Below the pieces are notes generated by a model. It was not told the DNA's origin, did not search any database, and saw nothing but the letters and a program-made list of their open reading frames with translations. From Paramacrobiotus metropolitanus (taxonomy: Eukaryota > Tardigrada > Eutardigrada > Parachela > Macrobiotidae), in NCBI RefSeq assembly GCF_019649055.1, contig NW_026570311.1, forward strand, positions 124,001-188,000: a stretch of 64,000 nucleotides of DNA, given 5' to 3'. Both the position numbers and the translations under genes were made by a program. Shown here in pieces: positions 22,744-33,577 of the stretch; the stretch's first letter is position 1, and every line of letters starts with the position of its first letter.

Positions 22744-24597
22744 ACGTAGTCCTTGCTGATACCGATCAGCATACGTAGCTTCCGATCATTGAAACTGAAT
22801 ACGCCGGTTGGTCCGATCCGGCTGGACACTGGTCGCGCTCTCCCTTGTCGTGATACCTGTGCTGTCCCCTGTGCTGACCGTTCGCTGCGCCACGCGCTTC
22901 GGCGCCGATTTCCAGATCCACTGGGACCACTCCGATCCACCACATGTCTGTTGCGTACCCGAACAACAACATCGTGGTCCTGCAGTCGCTTCAGCGTCCT
23001 CCGTGGTCGCGGGACTTGGTGACGCTGCCAATCCACTGAGCCCAGACGCTTAAATACACTGCGACGTTGCTCTCCAATTGTGACGTGTACCACATGGACC
23101 ACGCGGTGGCCACTCGGCTGGTGACCAACATCTCTGCTGTATGTCCCGTGACCTTGGATGCGGTGTCCCTTGGGACGCTTCGACGACCTCCCCTGAGCTG
23201 AGCTGCTGCCGGTCCCAGCATGCATTGGACGTGCTGCTCCCACCGGGTGTTGGCCCGCATCGCGCCTCCTCCACGTGCGCCTCCATGCGCGCCTCCACGT
23301 GCGCCTCCTTGCGCGGCTCCCTCCTCAGCCCGTTGTCGTCCGCCATCCATACACGCGCGCACATACGCTCGTGGCGCTGCACTGCTTTGAACATGTATGG
23401 TGTTATACATGTATGTTTCATTACCATGAAGCGGTAAACTATTCCATCCGTAAAATCCGATACTTGCCGTATCCTTACCACCCCCAGGTGACCCGCCGGC
23501 AGCCGGCGACATTGCTGACAACGCCTCTCTTTCAAGACATCTGTCAACTGTGCCGGCTGTGGCTCCGATCGTGGTGTTTCTTCCTGTTGCGCACCGTTCC
23601 GTAGTGCCAACTTCCGCTGCTTCGGTCACGATCATTGACCGTGCCTGTGCCGGTCCTTACCACTGACCGGCTTAGCGCCGCCTCTTCCGCCTGCGCCGCC
23701 GTTACCGCCGTGACCTCCGCGGCCGCCTCTGAACCTGCCGCCGCTGCCGCCGCGCCATCCGCTGCCACTGCTGCCACCACTGTGGTCGCTGTTTCCGGCG
23801 CCGCTTGTGTCTGCACTTCCGTCCGCTTCTGCCGTGCCGCTTCCATTTGTTGAAGCGGTTGCCACCGTGCTGTGCGCCGCCTGCGCCACTTGATTCGGAG
23901 TGAGACGATCCACCACGACCGTCATTTCCGCGATTCTTCCGCTCCAAGCGGATAGCCTCCGAAACGCACTGAAGGTCGGACAGGAATGACATCGGCGTCT
24001 TCGCTTTGGACAGCGCGACACGTGACAGATACTCCGGCAGCAGCCCGTTACGCAGCTTAGAAATGAGTGTGTCATCTTCCATGGCGCGGTCATATCTGTA
24101 ACATAAAGTCACAATATCGTTATAGTAATCCTCCAGCGCTTCATCCCGTTTTTGCTTCCGTTGCGCAATTTGGATTTTCAGCTGGTTCTTGTAATCCTCG
24201 GTTTGGAAGCGCGTGGTTATTGCCGTCTTGAATTCCCGCCAGGTGTTGTATGGCTGTCTGGTGCCGTCATCGGTGACTCTGTCCCACCAGATAGCGGCAG
24301 TTGACGCCAGTAGGATGGACGCTTGCGTTATCTTCCGCTCGTCGTCCTAGCGCTGCGCCAGCGCCATCGTCTCGAAGCGTCGCAGCCACGCCACAACATC
24401 GTCCTTCGCGAGTCCCTGGAACAGCTCCAATGTCCGTGCTGGTCCGCCAGGTGTAACGTGTCGAGTTCCGCCGCCAGCTCACGAGGACTGAGCAGTTGCG
24501 CGGTTCCCGTGCTTGATGATGTATGCGTTGCCGTCGTTATTGGCTGGCTGGTGTAGGTGGGCGTGTGGGTAAATGGAGTGGTTCCACTGGTGGACAT
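22744..24597 (-). pseudogene. Broken gag of the Gypsy element
   Basis: Starts at 24597 (MSTSGTTPFTHTPT). The gag capsid signature is spread over several frames: GLAKDDVVAWLRRF, a TAG at 24347-24349, then AAIWWDRV, TWREFKTAI, RFQTEDYKNQL and YYNDIVTLCYRY. A Gly/Ser/Arg-rich tail follows (about 24000-23640). At least one early frameshift (near 24440) and one stop interrupt it. The GC-rich stretch 22744-23640 yields only overlapping shadow frames, and I could not identify a zinc knuckle with confidence. Confidence 0.7.
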
Positions 24598-24887
24598 TGC
24601 GGCAACCTACATGTAATTAGCAGGGAAACGGCAAGGTATTTACTCACGTTTCGTTCCGGACTGTGGACAACGTTGGGAACAAAGGGCAGATAAAACCACA
24701 AAATCAGCCTGATGATAATCCACAGTGTGTCACAACACACAGGAACACAATCACTAGAATATACCGCAATTTATTAGACTGAAAATTTCCGCTGCTGCGT
24801 ATCGTATACACAGCAAAAACAGACGTACCGCGTATCAGGAATTAATGGCAATTATAAAAATCCCAAACTCCGTACGTTTCCTGAACT

Positions 24888-24900
24888 GGTTTCGGCACCA
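24888..24900 (-). other. Primer-binding site of the Gypsy element
   Basis: TGGTGCCGAAACC on the minus strand, 3 nt after the LTR. Its complement ends in CCA as a tRNA 3' end does. Confidence 0.75.
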
Positions 24901-24903
24901 GTT

Positions 24904-25097
24904 TGTTACCCGTATCTTTACACGGCTACGTCTATGACCTTTACGATATTCCGCAACAACGATGTTTAGTCGTTTAATACCGTAAGCTGTATTCTGCACA
25001 GATCGTCAAGACAGAATGATTCCATCATTTCCGCCAGAAGCACACTACCACAAAATGAGACCGTCTAGCCACATGCCAATGCATTCAGTTCACAACA
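24904..25097 (-). repeat. 5' LTR of the Gypsy element
   Basis: 194 bp, TGTT to AACA, next to the PBS and upstream of gag. It interrupts the nuclease-like frame on its right. Confidence 0.88.
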
Positions 25098-25708
25098 TTT
25101 TCCATTGTCCTCGTCATGATTGTCAGGCATGCTCGTTTCCAGTGACCCCGGATGGTCACCACGGCTTGGCCTGTTTGTACAACAAAGGTAGATGGGGTTT
25201 GCATTCCGAAGTAAACAGCATCCTTCACCGGGGATTTCTCGTGGCCGGTATTCCTAGTGAACTAGAGCCAAAGGGAATGTCAGGAGATAGTGGCATACGG
25301 CCGGATGGAGTTACTCTGGTTCCCGTCCGTGACGGGAAACAGCTGGCATGGGATGCCACATGCGCAGACACTTTGGCACAGTCATACCTCAAAGGGACAG
25401 CCAAAGTAGCTGGTGAAGCAGCTAGGCAAGCAGAAAATCGGAAGCGACAAAAGTACCGCTACCTCGGAGAACAGTATCTGTTCCACCCTTTCGCGGTGGA
25501 AACGCTGGGAGTGCTCGGAGAAGCCGCAAAAGACATGGTAAGCTTCATTGGACGCCTGATTCGGGGAAAAACTGGAGAAAGCCGATCGACCGCCTTCTTG
25601 AAACAACGCATTAGTTTAGCGATAATGAAGGGAAATGCTGCCGCTGTGTTGGGCACTTTGCCGGGCAGAAGTAAATTTGAGGATTTTGGTTGTTTTTGGA
25701 ATTTGTAA
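25098..25708 (+). pseudogene. Retroelement-type PD-(D/E)XK-like nuclease domain, 5' truncated
   Basis: Open frame entered from inside the LTR. The genuine part begins at CPRHDCQACSFPVTPDGHHG, a Cys/His cluster. It is followed by IRPDGVTLVP and AWDATCADTLA, in the spacing of a PD...WD nuclease core. The tail reads HPFAVETLGVLG, GESRSTAFLKQRISLAI and GNAAAVLGTLP. I recall the same tail from reverse-transcriptase-containing proteins of invertebrate transposons (recognition from memory, not a search). The N-terminal part, including any RT, is absent because the Gypsy LTR abuts it. A second tail fragment lies at 34922-35164. Confidence 0.6.
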
Positions 25709-26257
25709 CCGTAGTATAATCGTTGTTGTTAAACATGAAGGAAACCAATTAAACAATACTGTATATTGTCCTTATTGCTTTTGTTGTCATATTGTAAGGG
25801 CGGGACGCCCCGCCCTCCTGCGAAGCTATTCGCTGTTTCTGGGGATTTCAACCCCGCACATTGCTGCGCTGTTTTTGACGGACCTGCAGCACAGTTGCAC
25901 TGGCTGCAGGATCCTTCCTCATTAGTCTGGTGTTGCTGCGCCACGGTGCGCATTAGTTTCGGCAATAAAGCCTCATCCGGGTTCACCGCTGTTCGCTGTC
26001 GAGGATACGCGTGGCGCCCATACGGCCCCGCGTTATAATATATACCGTAATTATCGAATTTGTGGCTCCACCGCAATAAGAGCCCCCCCCCCTTGTAATA
26101 AACGCCCCTCGGAAGACCACCCCTAAAATTACGCCCCAAGGGGCCGTTAAAAAATGTCAAGCGCTGCAAAATGATAGATGTACCGCAAATGCTTTATAAA
26201 AATTGTTGTAAGCAAACATTAAACGGACATCAACATAATGCGGTATTCGTTGGCAAG
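25709..26257. other. Intergenic with C-rich low-complexity repeat
   Basis: No gene. 26020-26150 contains short degenerate units with C-runs (AATAAACGCCCC types). Related C-rich units are at 27490-27560, on the other side of the small LTR element. Confidence 0.45.
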
Positions 26258-26262
26258 AAGGT

Positions 26263-26373
26263 TGTCGTGTACGCTAATACGATTTATTAATTTAGACTTT
26301 CAGCGCGCTATTCAACTGTGCAATTAATATTTCAGAGGACAACATTCTGAGTGTTGCTATGGCATACACTACA
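26263..26373 (-). repeat. 3' LTR of the 1.1-kb element
   Basis: 111 bp, preceded on its internal side by a purine tract (GAGAAAGGAAGG in minus orientation). Confidence 0.85.
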
Positions 26374-26449
26374 CCTTCCTTTCTCAAAAAAAAAGGAAAA
26401 CAGCTCGTTAATGAAAATTATCGGTGTACTTGACTATCTCGTTAACATT

Positions 26450-27176
26450 ATCCGGTTCTTCATAAACATAATTGGATTTTCCACCACACATTCTTTGTAA
26501 GTGGCCCTTTACGCCACACTTATTACACGTCATATTTTTGTACCAACAATCTTTTACGAGGTGGCGTCCTCCGCATCCCGTGCACGTACCCCTTTCGGTC
26601 CTTTGCCCCTTACGGCCATCACCCTTTCATCCTTCTCCTCCATTCTGCTTTCAAACTTTTGCGCATCGGCCAGCGCTCCCTCTATGCTGGTTGCCTCCCT
26701 GCTGTACAGGTGCTGTCGCGTCTCTCCCGTTGGATTCCGCCCAGAAAAGCAGCTAGCAGCATCTCGTCCAATATCGTTCCAGTAAACTCACAGTTGATTG
26801 ACTTCGCCCGGAGGCGGTTGCTGTATTCGACAAGGCTTTCTCCTTGTTGCTGGGTGAGACGGAAGAACTGTGACCTTTCGTAATGTTTTGATGTCTGCTT
26901 GACGTACAAGCGATCCAGCTTGTATATCAACTGCTCCACTGTAAACTCTTTAATCTTCTGCGGATAGCATACTTGGTACAGGGACTCGAAGGCTTTGCGC
27001 TCCAAACTTTCCACCAGTAAGTTGACTTTCTTATCATCCTGTACATCCAACAGGACGACGAAGTTGTCAAAACGCTGCTTCCATGCACCCCAGTCTGTGT
27101 TGTCTGGATCAAATCGCTCCATCGCAGAATGCAAAGGAAGTGTCGCCAGAGCTGTCTGCGATCTCGTCGTAGGCAT
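26450..27176 (-). pseudogene. Gag with two CCHC knuckles (two frameshifts)
   Basis: From the Met at 27176 (MPTTRSQTALATLPLHSAM), a capsid-like region follows: FDPDNTDWGAWKQRF, FESLYQVC, LDRLYVKQTS, GESLVEYSNRLR and LDEMLLAAFLGGI. The frame ends at 26682, but adjacent frames continue with SREATSIEGALADAQKFES. Two zinc knuckles come next in a third frame: CTGCGGRHLVKDC and CNKCGVKGHLQRMC (about 26590-26490). Two one-base shifts would be needed to read it through. It resembles gag of Gypsy elements with retroviral-type knuckles. Confidence 0.8.
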
Positions 27177-27253
27177 GGTGCAGTGCGTTATGGTGTAACA
27201 ATTCCCCTTTCCAATCTGACCGTAACTCAGAATTCTCTATCCATTCACGCCAC

Positions 27254-27364
27254 TGTCGTGTACGCTAAAACGATTTATTAATTTAGACTTTCAGCGCGCT
27301 ATTCAACTGAGCAATTAATATTACAGAGGACAACATTCTGAGTGTTGCTATGGCATACACTACA
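27254..27364 (-). repeat. 5' LTR of the 1.1-kb element
   Basis: 111 bp direct repeat partner of 26263-26373, followed by the PBS at 27241-27252. Confidence 0.85.
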
Positions 27365-27369
27365 AAGGT

Positions 27370-28388
27370 GTATAGGGCTCAACCGCCCACGTAAAAGTGT
27401 ATACTCGAAAATGTTCCTGGGAATGTTGCGCTGTTGCGTATACCGGTAATTACTGCGTTCATTTTCACTAGAACAGGAGGCGCAATTGTTTGAAATATAA
27501 TGCCCCCTCCCAAAATATACCGTCTGAAAAATAATGTCACTTCCCCGAAATAAGTCCCCTCCGCCATGGCCTTCGAACTATTTGTACTCCAGGGGCCCTG
27601 GGCCAGGGCCACAATTTCGATAATTGCGATAGGTATTGTAATGCGAGCACAATTTACTATACGTTCTTATACGCTTGTTACACCTTGTATTATTTTACCT
27701 GTCTCCCTGTCCTTGGCCTTCCAGAGCTCAAAAAATACGAAATATGATTTTTCTGGCAGTGGTATCCGAATTTAGAAACGATGAAAAATTGTAACCACAT
27801 CACCAAATTTTTGATAACAGTTACTGATCTCTTTAGGCGCATGCGACAGCTAACCGAAAAATTGGGCGAGAGACCGTGTTTTAGCCGAACGTTGTTTGGC
27901 GAAGGAAATGCGGCAAAATCAAGAACCTCTACCTCCTACCGGCTGAGACAGCTGAGACACTTGCAGGTCTTTTCAGACTCGGGGTGGGCGCTGGCAGATG
28001 GGCACCATTACGCCACTTCTCGATAAAAATTTGCTATATAAAGCACCAGCAAATAACTTCCAGAGCAGGAAGGATATTGTCTGAAAAATAGTTTGACGCT
28101 TTGACCAGCCATCTTGCAGCTATTTTGCTAAGTCTTAACGGCCGTGTGAGACGACAAAAGTTTGCGCAAAAGATGGCATTACCACGTAGAATGGAGACAC
28201 AGCACAGAGGCAAGTCGCGAAATCAGTAAAAATGAGCAGTGAAACTTTTTCCAGTGTTCTACTATTGCTGTTGCAGTTATCGAATTTTATTTTAGCTGCC
28301 AACAATCAGTTTCTAGTACTCAAAGTTTTTCTGATAATTTATTTCTTGTTGAATATTGTTCGCCAATCACATGTCATCCAGTAGCACT
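27370..28388. other. Intergenic, no supported gene
   Basis: C-rich units at 27490-27560, otherwise unremarkable. The 77- to 81-codon frames here have no motif. Confidence 0.4.
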
Positions 28389-30191
28389 CTAAATAAAATC
28401 TCGCAGAAAGCCGTTGATGTAGGTCAGGAATTCCCTGTAGGTCTCGATACATCTCCTGGATCCACCGGTATGAAAAACCAAGCCAGTTGATTCCGATGTG
28501 CCGGAATCCACATTGGAGACAGCCACATTTCCCCGGGTACACTCCACTTTGATCGGCTCGTAATATGCTGCTCGTTTCTCTCGCGTTTCTCCGAGTTTCG
28601 CTACAATCCACGAATGCATATCGTGGACTATCACGCGACAGCTGAGCGTGTTGTCGCCATCAAACACGGTCGTCACCGCGTCCGCCAAATCCGAATCAGG
28701 CTCGGGAAAGGTCACCCGTCAGAGACGGCACGTAATATTCAACAGATTAACAAGATAAGACGGAATTTCAACTGGAGCGGCAGTTACAGGAGGCCGAAAC
28801 GTCGTCGTCTTTAGTGTAGCGGTAGTCACGGTTGCTGGAAAAGTCGTCGTAAACACTGGAGCGTTAGTCAAAGGTGGCTTAAAAGTCGTCGTATTCCAAG
28901 CCCATCCCGGTGTCGTTGGCACGGTTCTGCATTGTCGCCCTGTTGCTGGATTGAGCCCCGTTACCGTATGAACAAAACTGGATGGGTAGTTGACACGATC
29001 CACCGGCCCGTCCATATCACAAACGAAGATTTTGTTGACATACCCCGATAAGGCATGACAGTAAGTACTGTGAGAGCCGGCAACCTCTAAACACCAAACA
29101 TCTAAACATTGCCACAACGATGGCATCTATAACGATACAACTAGAATATCTTTCTTTACCTTCCGTGATAACGAAATCGATAAGTGCATCATGGGAATTG
29201 CTGACGGGCGATGGATGAGCTGCGAAAGTACTCGAACATAACGGACGGCTGTTTCGTGTACGATGTCGCTGTTCGAGCCACCGATGCAGGGTTGTTAGAA
29301 GCGAGCTGAGGGCCGGTCAAGTGCTTAAGAAGGTAGCTAGTAATTATTCCTATCGTACTGATCTCTCCGTCATGGCGCCCACCGATGTTCGAACCTTTCC
29401 GATGGCTTAGCTAAGTAAACCTGTGACTGAAATTGCGATTGTGAATGTTGGCTTCTAGATTGTGCTCAGTCCGGGTACATTTGTACTGACTGGACGGATG
29501 TCCGGGCAGCTGGTCTGCCGTCTGGACGCCTAAAGCGTTAGTAGTCCGGGTACTGGCGACGGGTAGGTTGGTGGTGAGCCGATTCTGCCCGTGCCTGCGA
29601 CCCACGACGAAAACTTGTAAATGTCCGGGGGCTTTGCCCTGTCTGGACGCTGAGCAGTTTGTCCTGCCAGCAGGGCGATGCAGGGTTAACCTGTATATCG
29701 GCCCATGAGCACTGAAGTGAAAACGAAATGAATATGAACTGGAATGAATACGAATTGATGAAAAATGCTAATTGTGAACTGATGAATTGAACCTGAAGCA
29801 GGTACTCGTAGCTACCGGCCGGAGCACGAGTTTCCTAGAAGATCTGAAGCGTAGCAGTTACGTAACTGGACTGCAAGTAGACAGAGTTTGAAAGCAGTTT
29901 TCCTTGAGCTAAAGTTTTTTGTATGCCAGAGCAGTGCCTGCGCATATACAGTGTCGACACAATCTTGAGCTAAAGTATTGTATGCGAGAGCGAAAAGCGA
30001 GAGCATACAGGTGCACCATATCGTAGCGTAGCCATACAGCCAGAGCAATTGCGAGCGCTGTGAGCGGTGAGAGAACACCGGAGATCATAATCTCAAACTG
30101 AAAATCTAAAGTATCCGGGTGAGAACAAAAGAGTCAACCCGGTAGCCAGTGTAACGAACACTGAAGTGATCCAGCCGAAATACGGCAAGCA

Positions 30192-31523
30192 ATGTATGCA
30201 CGTGCCTTCACAGAGGAAGACACGGTAAATTCCTATGTTGATGGTTTCCTGAATTGGTTTAATACGCTTGGTACTAAGGAAGAGGAACGAGTTTCAGTAC
30301 TCGTTCAGGGACTGAAAAAATCGCGTATGGAGTGGTATGGCAAGCTGCTCATATCAAAACCTAAGACTGTTGAAGACGTTATGGCACAGCTGAAAACGCT
30401 GTACGCACTGAAAGTGCAACGAGAAATGTGCGAAAATGATGACTGTTGTGAATATGAAGATGACTGTGAATATGTATACAATGAGTGTGAAATTGGTAAT
30501 TCGAATGATGACGACAGTGAATACGGTGAAAATTATGAAACTTACAATAATAACGGTAATAAACCGTACATGATCGGAAATGTGGAAATTAACGTTAATA
30601 AATGGCGAACCGATAGCGGTCAGCCGATATGCTTTAAGTGTCACGAGCTGCACCCAGCAAAGTACTGTACATTTACTGGTAAATGGAAAGAAGTGTCAAA
30701 GGAACCGCCAGTTGAAGTCTTAAAACGGTACAATATGAAACGAGTGGAAATGCGGTCACTGGAAATTCGTGCTGTACAGTGCGAATTAAAATTATCTGAA
30801 AATGTAAAAACTGAAATGCAGCAGCTGTCAAGTTTGCGGGGGCAAACGGTGCCCAATGAGCTACCGCCCGATACGTTGCAAACGACTGTGACCAGTCAAG
30901 TTTGCGGGGGTAAGCCCGATTATAATGTTAGCGCTTTTATGGCTGACAATTTCGTTGACGAAAAGTTTTGGAAAGCCGCGCAGCGGAAGTATAAGGATAC
31001 CAAACACTGGTATTACTTGTACAAAAACCCAGTGAAAGTAAAAAATAAATTTCAAAATGAAGAAATTTATCACATGGTTGTGATAAATGGTTTGCTGTGT
31101 CGTAAGCGTTCAGTAAATGGTATTGACAGAATTGTTGTGCCTAAACAATGGCAAGAAAAGCTGATCAATTCAGTGCGGAACCGATATGGGAAAAATAAAT
31201 TAATACCGTGTGGAGTGTCAGTTCAACAGTATCTGACCACCAGGTATTATTGGTATAATATGGTAAAAACAATTGAAAATGTTTTGTGGAAATGTGATAA
31301 CGCGGAAGTGACTGGAAATGTTGAAAATGTGTCAGGTAACCTGGAAATTTATGAATCTGAAAATGTAATTGAAGTGTGTAGCACGTCGCAGGTTGAAAAG
31401 TTGAAATTCTTCCTGTTCAGTCGCACAGCGGAAGCCCGTGCACTACAAAATGTGTTCCGTATGAGTATAACTGGGCTGGTCGACGCACAGACGCAGATGA
31501 GTGTGAAAAGCCTAAATTTGTGA
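30192..31523 (+). CDS. Gag-like ORF joined to a remnant integrase H2C2 region (443 aa)
   Basis: The N-terminal part is capsid-like: NSYVDGFLNWFNTL, EEERVSVLVQGLK, SRMEWYGKL. An acidic Asp/Glu/Tyr-rich stretch follows, then a knuckle-like CFKCHELHPAKYC. The C-terminal part resembles an integrase zinc-binding region (LLCRKRSVNG, DRIVVPKQWQEKL, QYLTTRYYWYNMV, VLWKC), but the expected histidines are lost. Protease, RT and RNase H are absent between the two, so an internal deletion appears to have fused gag to the integrase start. The frame is open to 31523. The true start may lie elsewhere. Confidence 0.7.
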   Translation: MYARAFTEEDTVNSYVDGFLNWFNTLGTKEEERVSVLVQGLKKSRMEWYGKLLISKPKTVEDVMAQLKTLYALKVQREMCENDDCCEYEDDCEYVYNECEIGNSNDDDSEYGENYETYNNNGNKPYMIGNVEINVNKWRTDSGQPICFKCHELHPAKYCTFTGKWKEVSKEPPVEVLKRYNMKRVEMRSLEIRAVQCELKLSENVKTEMQQLSSLRGQTVPNELPPDTLQTTVTSQVCGGKPDYNVSAFMADNFVDEKFWKAAQRKYKDTKHWYYLYKNPVKVKNKFQNEEIYHMVVINGLLCRKRSVNGIDRIVVPKQWQEKLINSVRNRYGKNKLIPCGVSVQQYLTTRYYWYNMVKTIENVLWKCDNAEVTGNVENVSGNLEIYESENVIEVCSTSQVEKLKFFLFSRTAEARALQNVFRMSITGLVDAQTQMSVKSLNL

Positions 31524-32181
31524 ATCAGACTCTAGCGGACTTAAAAAACGCGATTATTGAAGTTGATGGTCAGGTTGTGAAAATGGTGTATGAAGATGAG
31601 TCCAGTGATGTGGATAAACTTAAAAGCGCGTCCGAAGGTCCGCGGGGATTCAATCCCCAGAACCCATCCACTTAACCGCTGTCTTACGGTGACTGTATGT
31701 GTGCGGACTGAGTCGCTTTGGTAACCGCCTCGAGTTGCAATGCTGACTGAAAAAATGTTTTTGCTGGTATTTCGCAGTTTCAAAGTGGTGTTTTATTTTA
31801 TTTTTATTCTTCATCGCGGATGTTTTTTATTTGATTTTTCATCGGCGATTTACATTAAATTTAATTGTGCCACTAAAAATCTTCATTATTGCGTTCCGAC
31901 GTTTTTCCTGTTTGTGTTTACTCCGACTGCCGTGCTGCCATCTTTCTCACTCTGCCTACGCTCAATCTCCATCCCGTCCAGGATCCTCTCCTCATTTGCC
32001 ATCTCATTCAGTCACCCGTGGAGGAGGCTCAGGAGGATCAGTCATTCGTTCTTAGACGGAGGATGGATTTGCCCGCCTTTGCCCAGTCGTGAGCATGAGA
32101 ACTCGTTTAGTTTTTTATTCCTGTTTTGCTTTTCTTTTCTGTTCTTTTTGTGTTGGGTTCCCCAAAAGCCGTTTGCGGGGG
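31524..32181 (+). other. Internal 3' region of the decayed LTR element
   Basis: No supported frame. The region turns T-rich (31750-32170) and ends in a G-rich tract next to the LTR. Confidence 0.45.
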
Positions 32182-32544
32182 TGACGTGATATAGCATACG
32201 GTAGCGATGTAGTACGTAAAGTGACGGCTTTACTCGTACATTCTACTTTCTCGACGTTTCTCTTTTGTGTACGGATTTTAATACTTTTGGTTGTTTCAAC
32301 ACGGATGCGCCGTGTCTATATAAGTCCGAGAGTTGCAGTACGTTGATCGTCAGTTCTCTCATTACGAGTTTTGGCAGTGATCGGAGTTTAGAATAAAATA
32401 TTCGTCGGAGATGCAGTTCTCGCTTCGCGTAGATTCGTAGGCTTAGCTATGCCACATTGCGATTATTAGCTCATACTCTGTCGTTGAGTAGGTCGGTAGG
32501 ATAGATTATTACGGTAATTATTCCTATCGTACTGATCTCTCCGT
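32182..32544 (+). repeat. 3' LTR with promoter and poly(A) signal
   Basis: Contains TATATAAG at 32317-32324 and AATAAA at 32392-32397. Its last 30 bp match 29341-29370. Confidence 0.7.
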
Positions 32545-32945
32545 CTCCGTGGCAGCCTACTGATGTAGTAATAACGGAATGTACCGGCTCTGCCAGTGCC
32601 AGGATAAGCGCAGTCCATCGTTCGGCTACCATTGCACGAGTTTTCTAAATCCGCGTCTACAGTTCATGACACGCTTAATTAGCCAAAATCTTTAGATAGA
32701 ACATATAATTCAAATTGTCTGGTACATGATTGACTGGCTAGTTTTAAATGTTAATGAATAAATTCCTTTTTGCTTACACTCATAGTACTGAGCCGATGAA
32801 CTCTAAACGAAATAGAGAAGTCCCAATCCCAGGACAAAAAGAAATAGACTTTTATAGGCCATCGTTTTTAAGCAATTCTGAAGTGTAACAATCCTTCTAG
32901 CGATTCTTAAGCTCATCATGTGAAAATTAGCGTTACAATCGCTTT

Positions 32946-33568
32946 ATGTATCTTGCGCGCTTTTGTCATGCAGATATACATACGCTGTAGAATAATAATC
33001 TCCTTTAAAGAAGAGCGATTTGTAGTTATGGACTAGATAGCTTATCGGTTTGGTGTTCTATGCCGTTCTTAAGTACGCTGGATTTGCTTATAGCAGCGCA
33101 CAATGCAATTACAACAATATATTATTTTTTTCTCTTTTGTTGTTATATTTGCTACGTGATACGTGGCTTATTCTCAAAGCGAAAGTCACCGTTAAATATT
33201 CTTTCTTGTTCACTGCAGACTGAAACAACCAAGACCAGGCAATGCAAACCATGTTGTACGTTTATTACCTGTGGTACAACGGTTATGCAACAGCTTAAAA
33301 CAACATAATTTTACAACATGAAAATTTCATTTAACTTTTCTGCTCCTTCCATCGTTCCCAAAACTGATGCAGCGTTTCCTCGTTGTATCACTAGTGACAG
33401 TCTTTGACGTAGAAATTTCCGTACACTTCCGTGTTTTCCGTACACCAGACTCTGTGGTGCCATTTCATCTAGCGGCTACAGTATTTCGATCTTCGCTTGC
33501 CACGTGAGTTCTTTGCCGACGAAGTCATGCATGCAAACCATACAATGCGACAACACGATGGATCTGCA
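32946..33568. other. Upstream region of the split pseudogene and foldback flank
   Basis: The minus-strand upstream motif at 32965-32976 matches GTATCTGCATGAC except at the edge. 33433-33532 is a 100-bp sequence that recurs inside the adjacent foldback element. No gene. Confidence 0.5.
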
Positions 33569-33577
33569 AAGCCCAGT

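Larger units (their letters stand above)
16738..25097 (-). mobile_element. Gypsy-type element with env-like ORF and inverted terminal LTR-PBS (8.36 kb)
   Basis: Reading on the minus strand: LTR (25097-24904), primer-binding site (24900-24888), broken gag, pol with protease, RT, RNase H and integrase, an env-like frame, and then an inverted copy of the same LTR plus PBS (16738-16947, plus orientation). The two 194-bp LTRs and the 13-nt PBS look identical by eye, and the match stops exactly at the PBS end. Both outer ends therefore start TGTTGTG. Gag has an internal TAG and shifts, and pol has at least two frameshifts, so this copy is not autonomous. No direct target duplication is visible. Confidence 0.88.
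26263..27364 (-). mobile_element. 1.1-kb gag-only LTR retrotransposon (TR-GAG type)
   Basis: Two direct 111-bp repeats (26263-26373 and 27254-27364) start TGT and end ACA on the plus strand and differ at about three bases. They are flanked by a perfect 5-bp duplication AAGGT (26258-26262 and 27365-27369). On the minus strand a PBS (TGGCGTGAATGG, 27252-27241) follows the 5' LTR by one base, and a purine tract precedes the 3' LTR. The only coding content is gag with two zinc knuckles; there is no protease, RT or integrase. It must rely on another element's enzymes. Confidence 0.9.
29341..32544 (+). mobile_element. Decayed LTR element with gag fused to an integrase finger
   Basis: The 3' end is a full LTR of about 363 bp (32182-32544), with a TATATAAG box and AATAAA, preceded by a G-rich tract (GCGGGGG). 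The 5' LTR is reduced to its last 30 bp or so (29341-29370), which match the 3' LTR end and are followed by a PBS beginning TGGCGCCCACC (29373). Between them lie a leader and one gag-integrase frame. No RT remains. There is no target duplication, and host exon sequence is missing at the junction. The element was therefore inserted and then deleted at its 5' side. Confidence 0.8.
28389..32862 (-). pseudogene. CUB-like/GRQC/RQKR family pseudogene split by an LTR element
   Basis: Exon 1 (32862-32778) has the family signal peptide, but the Lys codon after LLYFV is TAG. Exon 2 (upper end 32656) reads GRAGTFRYYYISRLP and is cut at about 32546 by the element's 3' LTR. Exon 3 resumes at 29340 inside the LTR side (LLKHLTG, SVAR, FEYFRSSS) and runs to 29160, with a 4-base tandem insertion (CATC) that shifts frame. 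Exon 4 (29096-28389) has an extended Thr-rich linker and a TGA where NITCRLGR is expected. Its downstream part is open, with REKR instead of RQKR. The end of exon 2, the intron and the start of exon 3 are missing, so the insertion is associated with a deletion. Clearly non-functional. Confidence 0.85.

Noticed and set aside
22692-23635. Several overlapping ORFs on both strands in a GC-rich stretch
   Set aside because: They overlap one another, have biased composition and no motifs; shadows of the broken gag region.
16728-25107. Target-site duplication around the Gypsy element
   Set aside because: The flanks GGAAA and TTTTC match only as an inverted repeat, not as a direct duplication.
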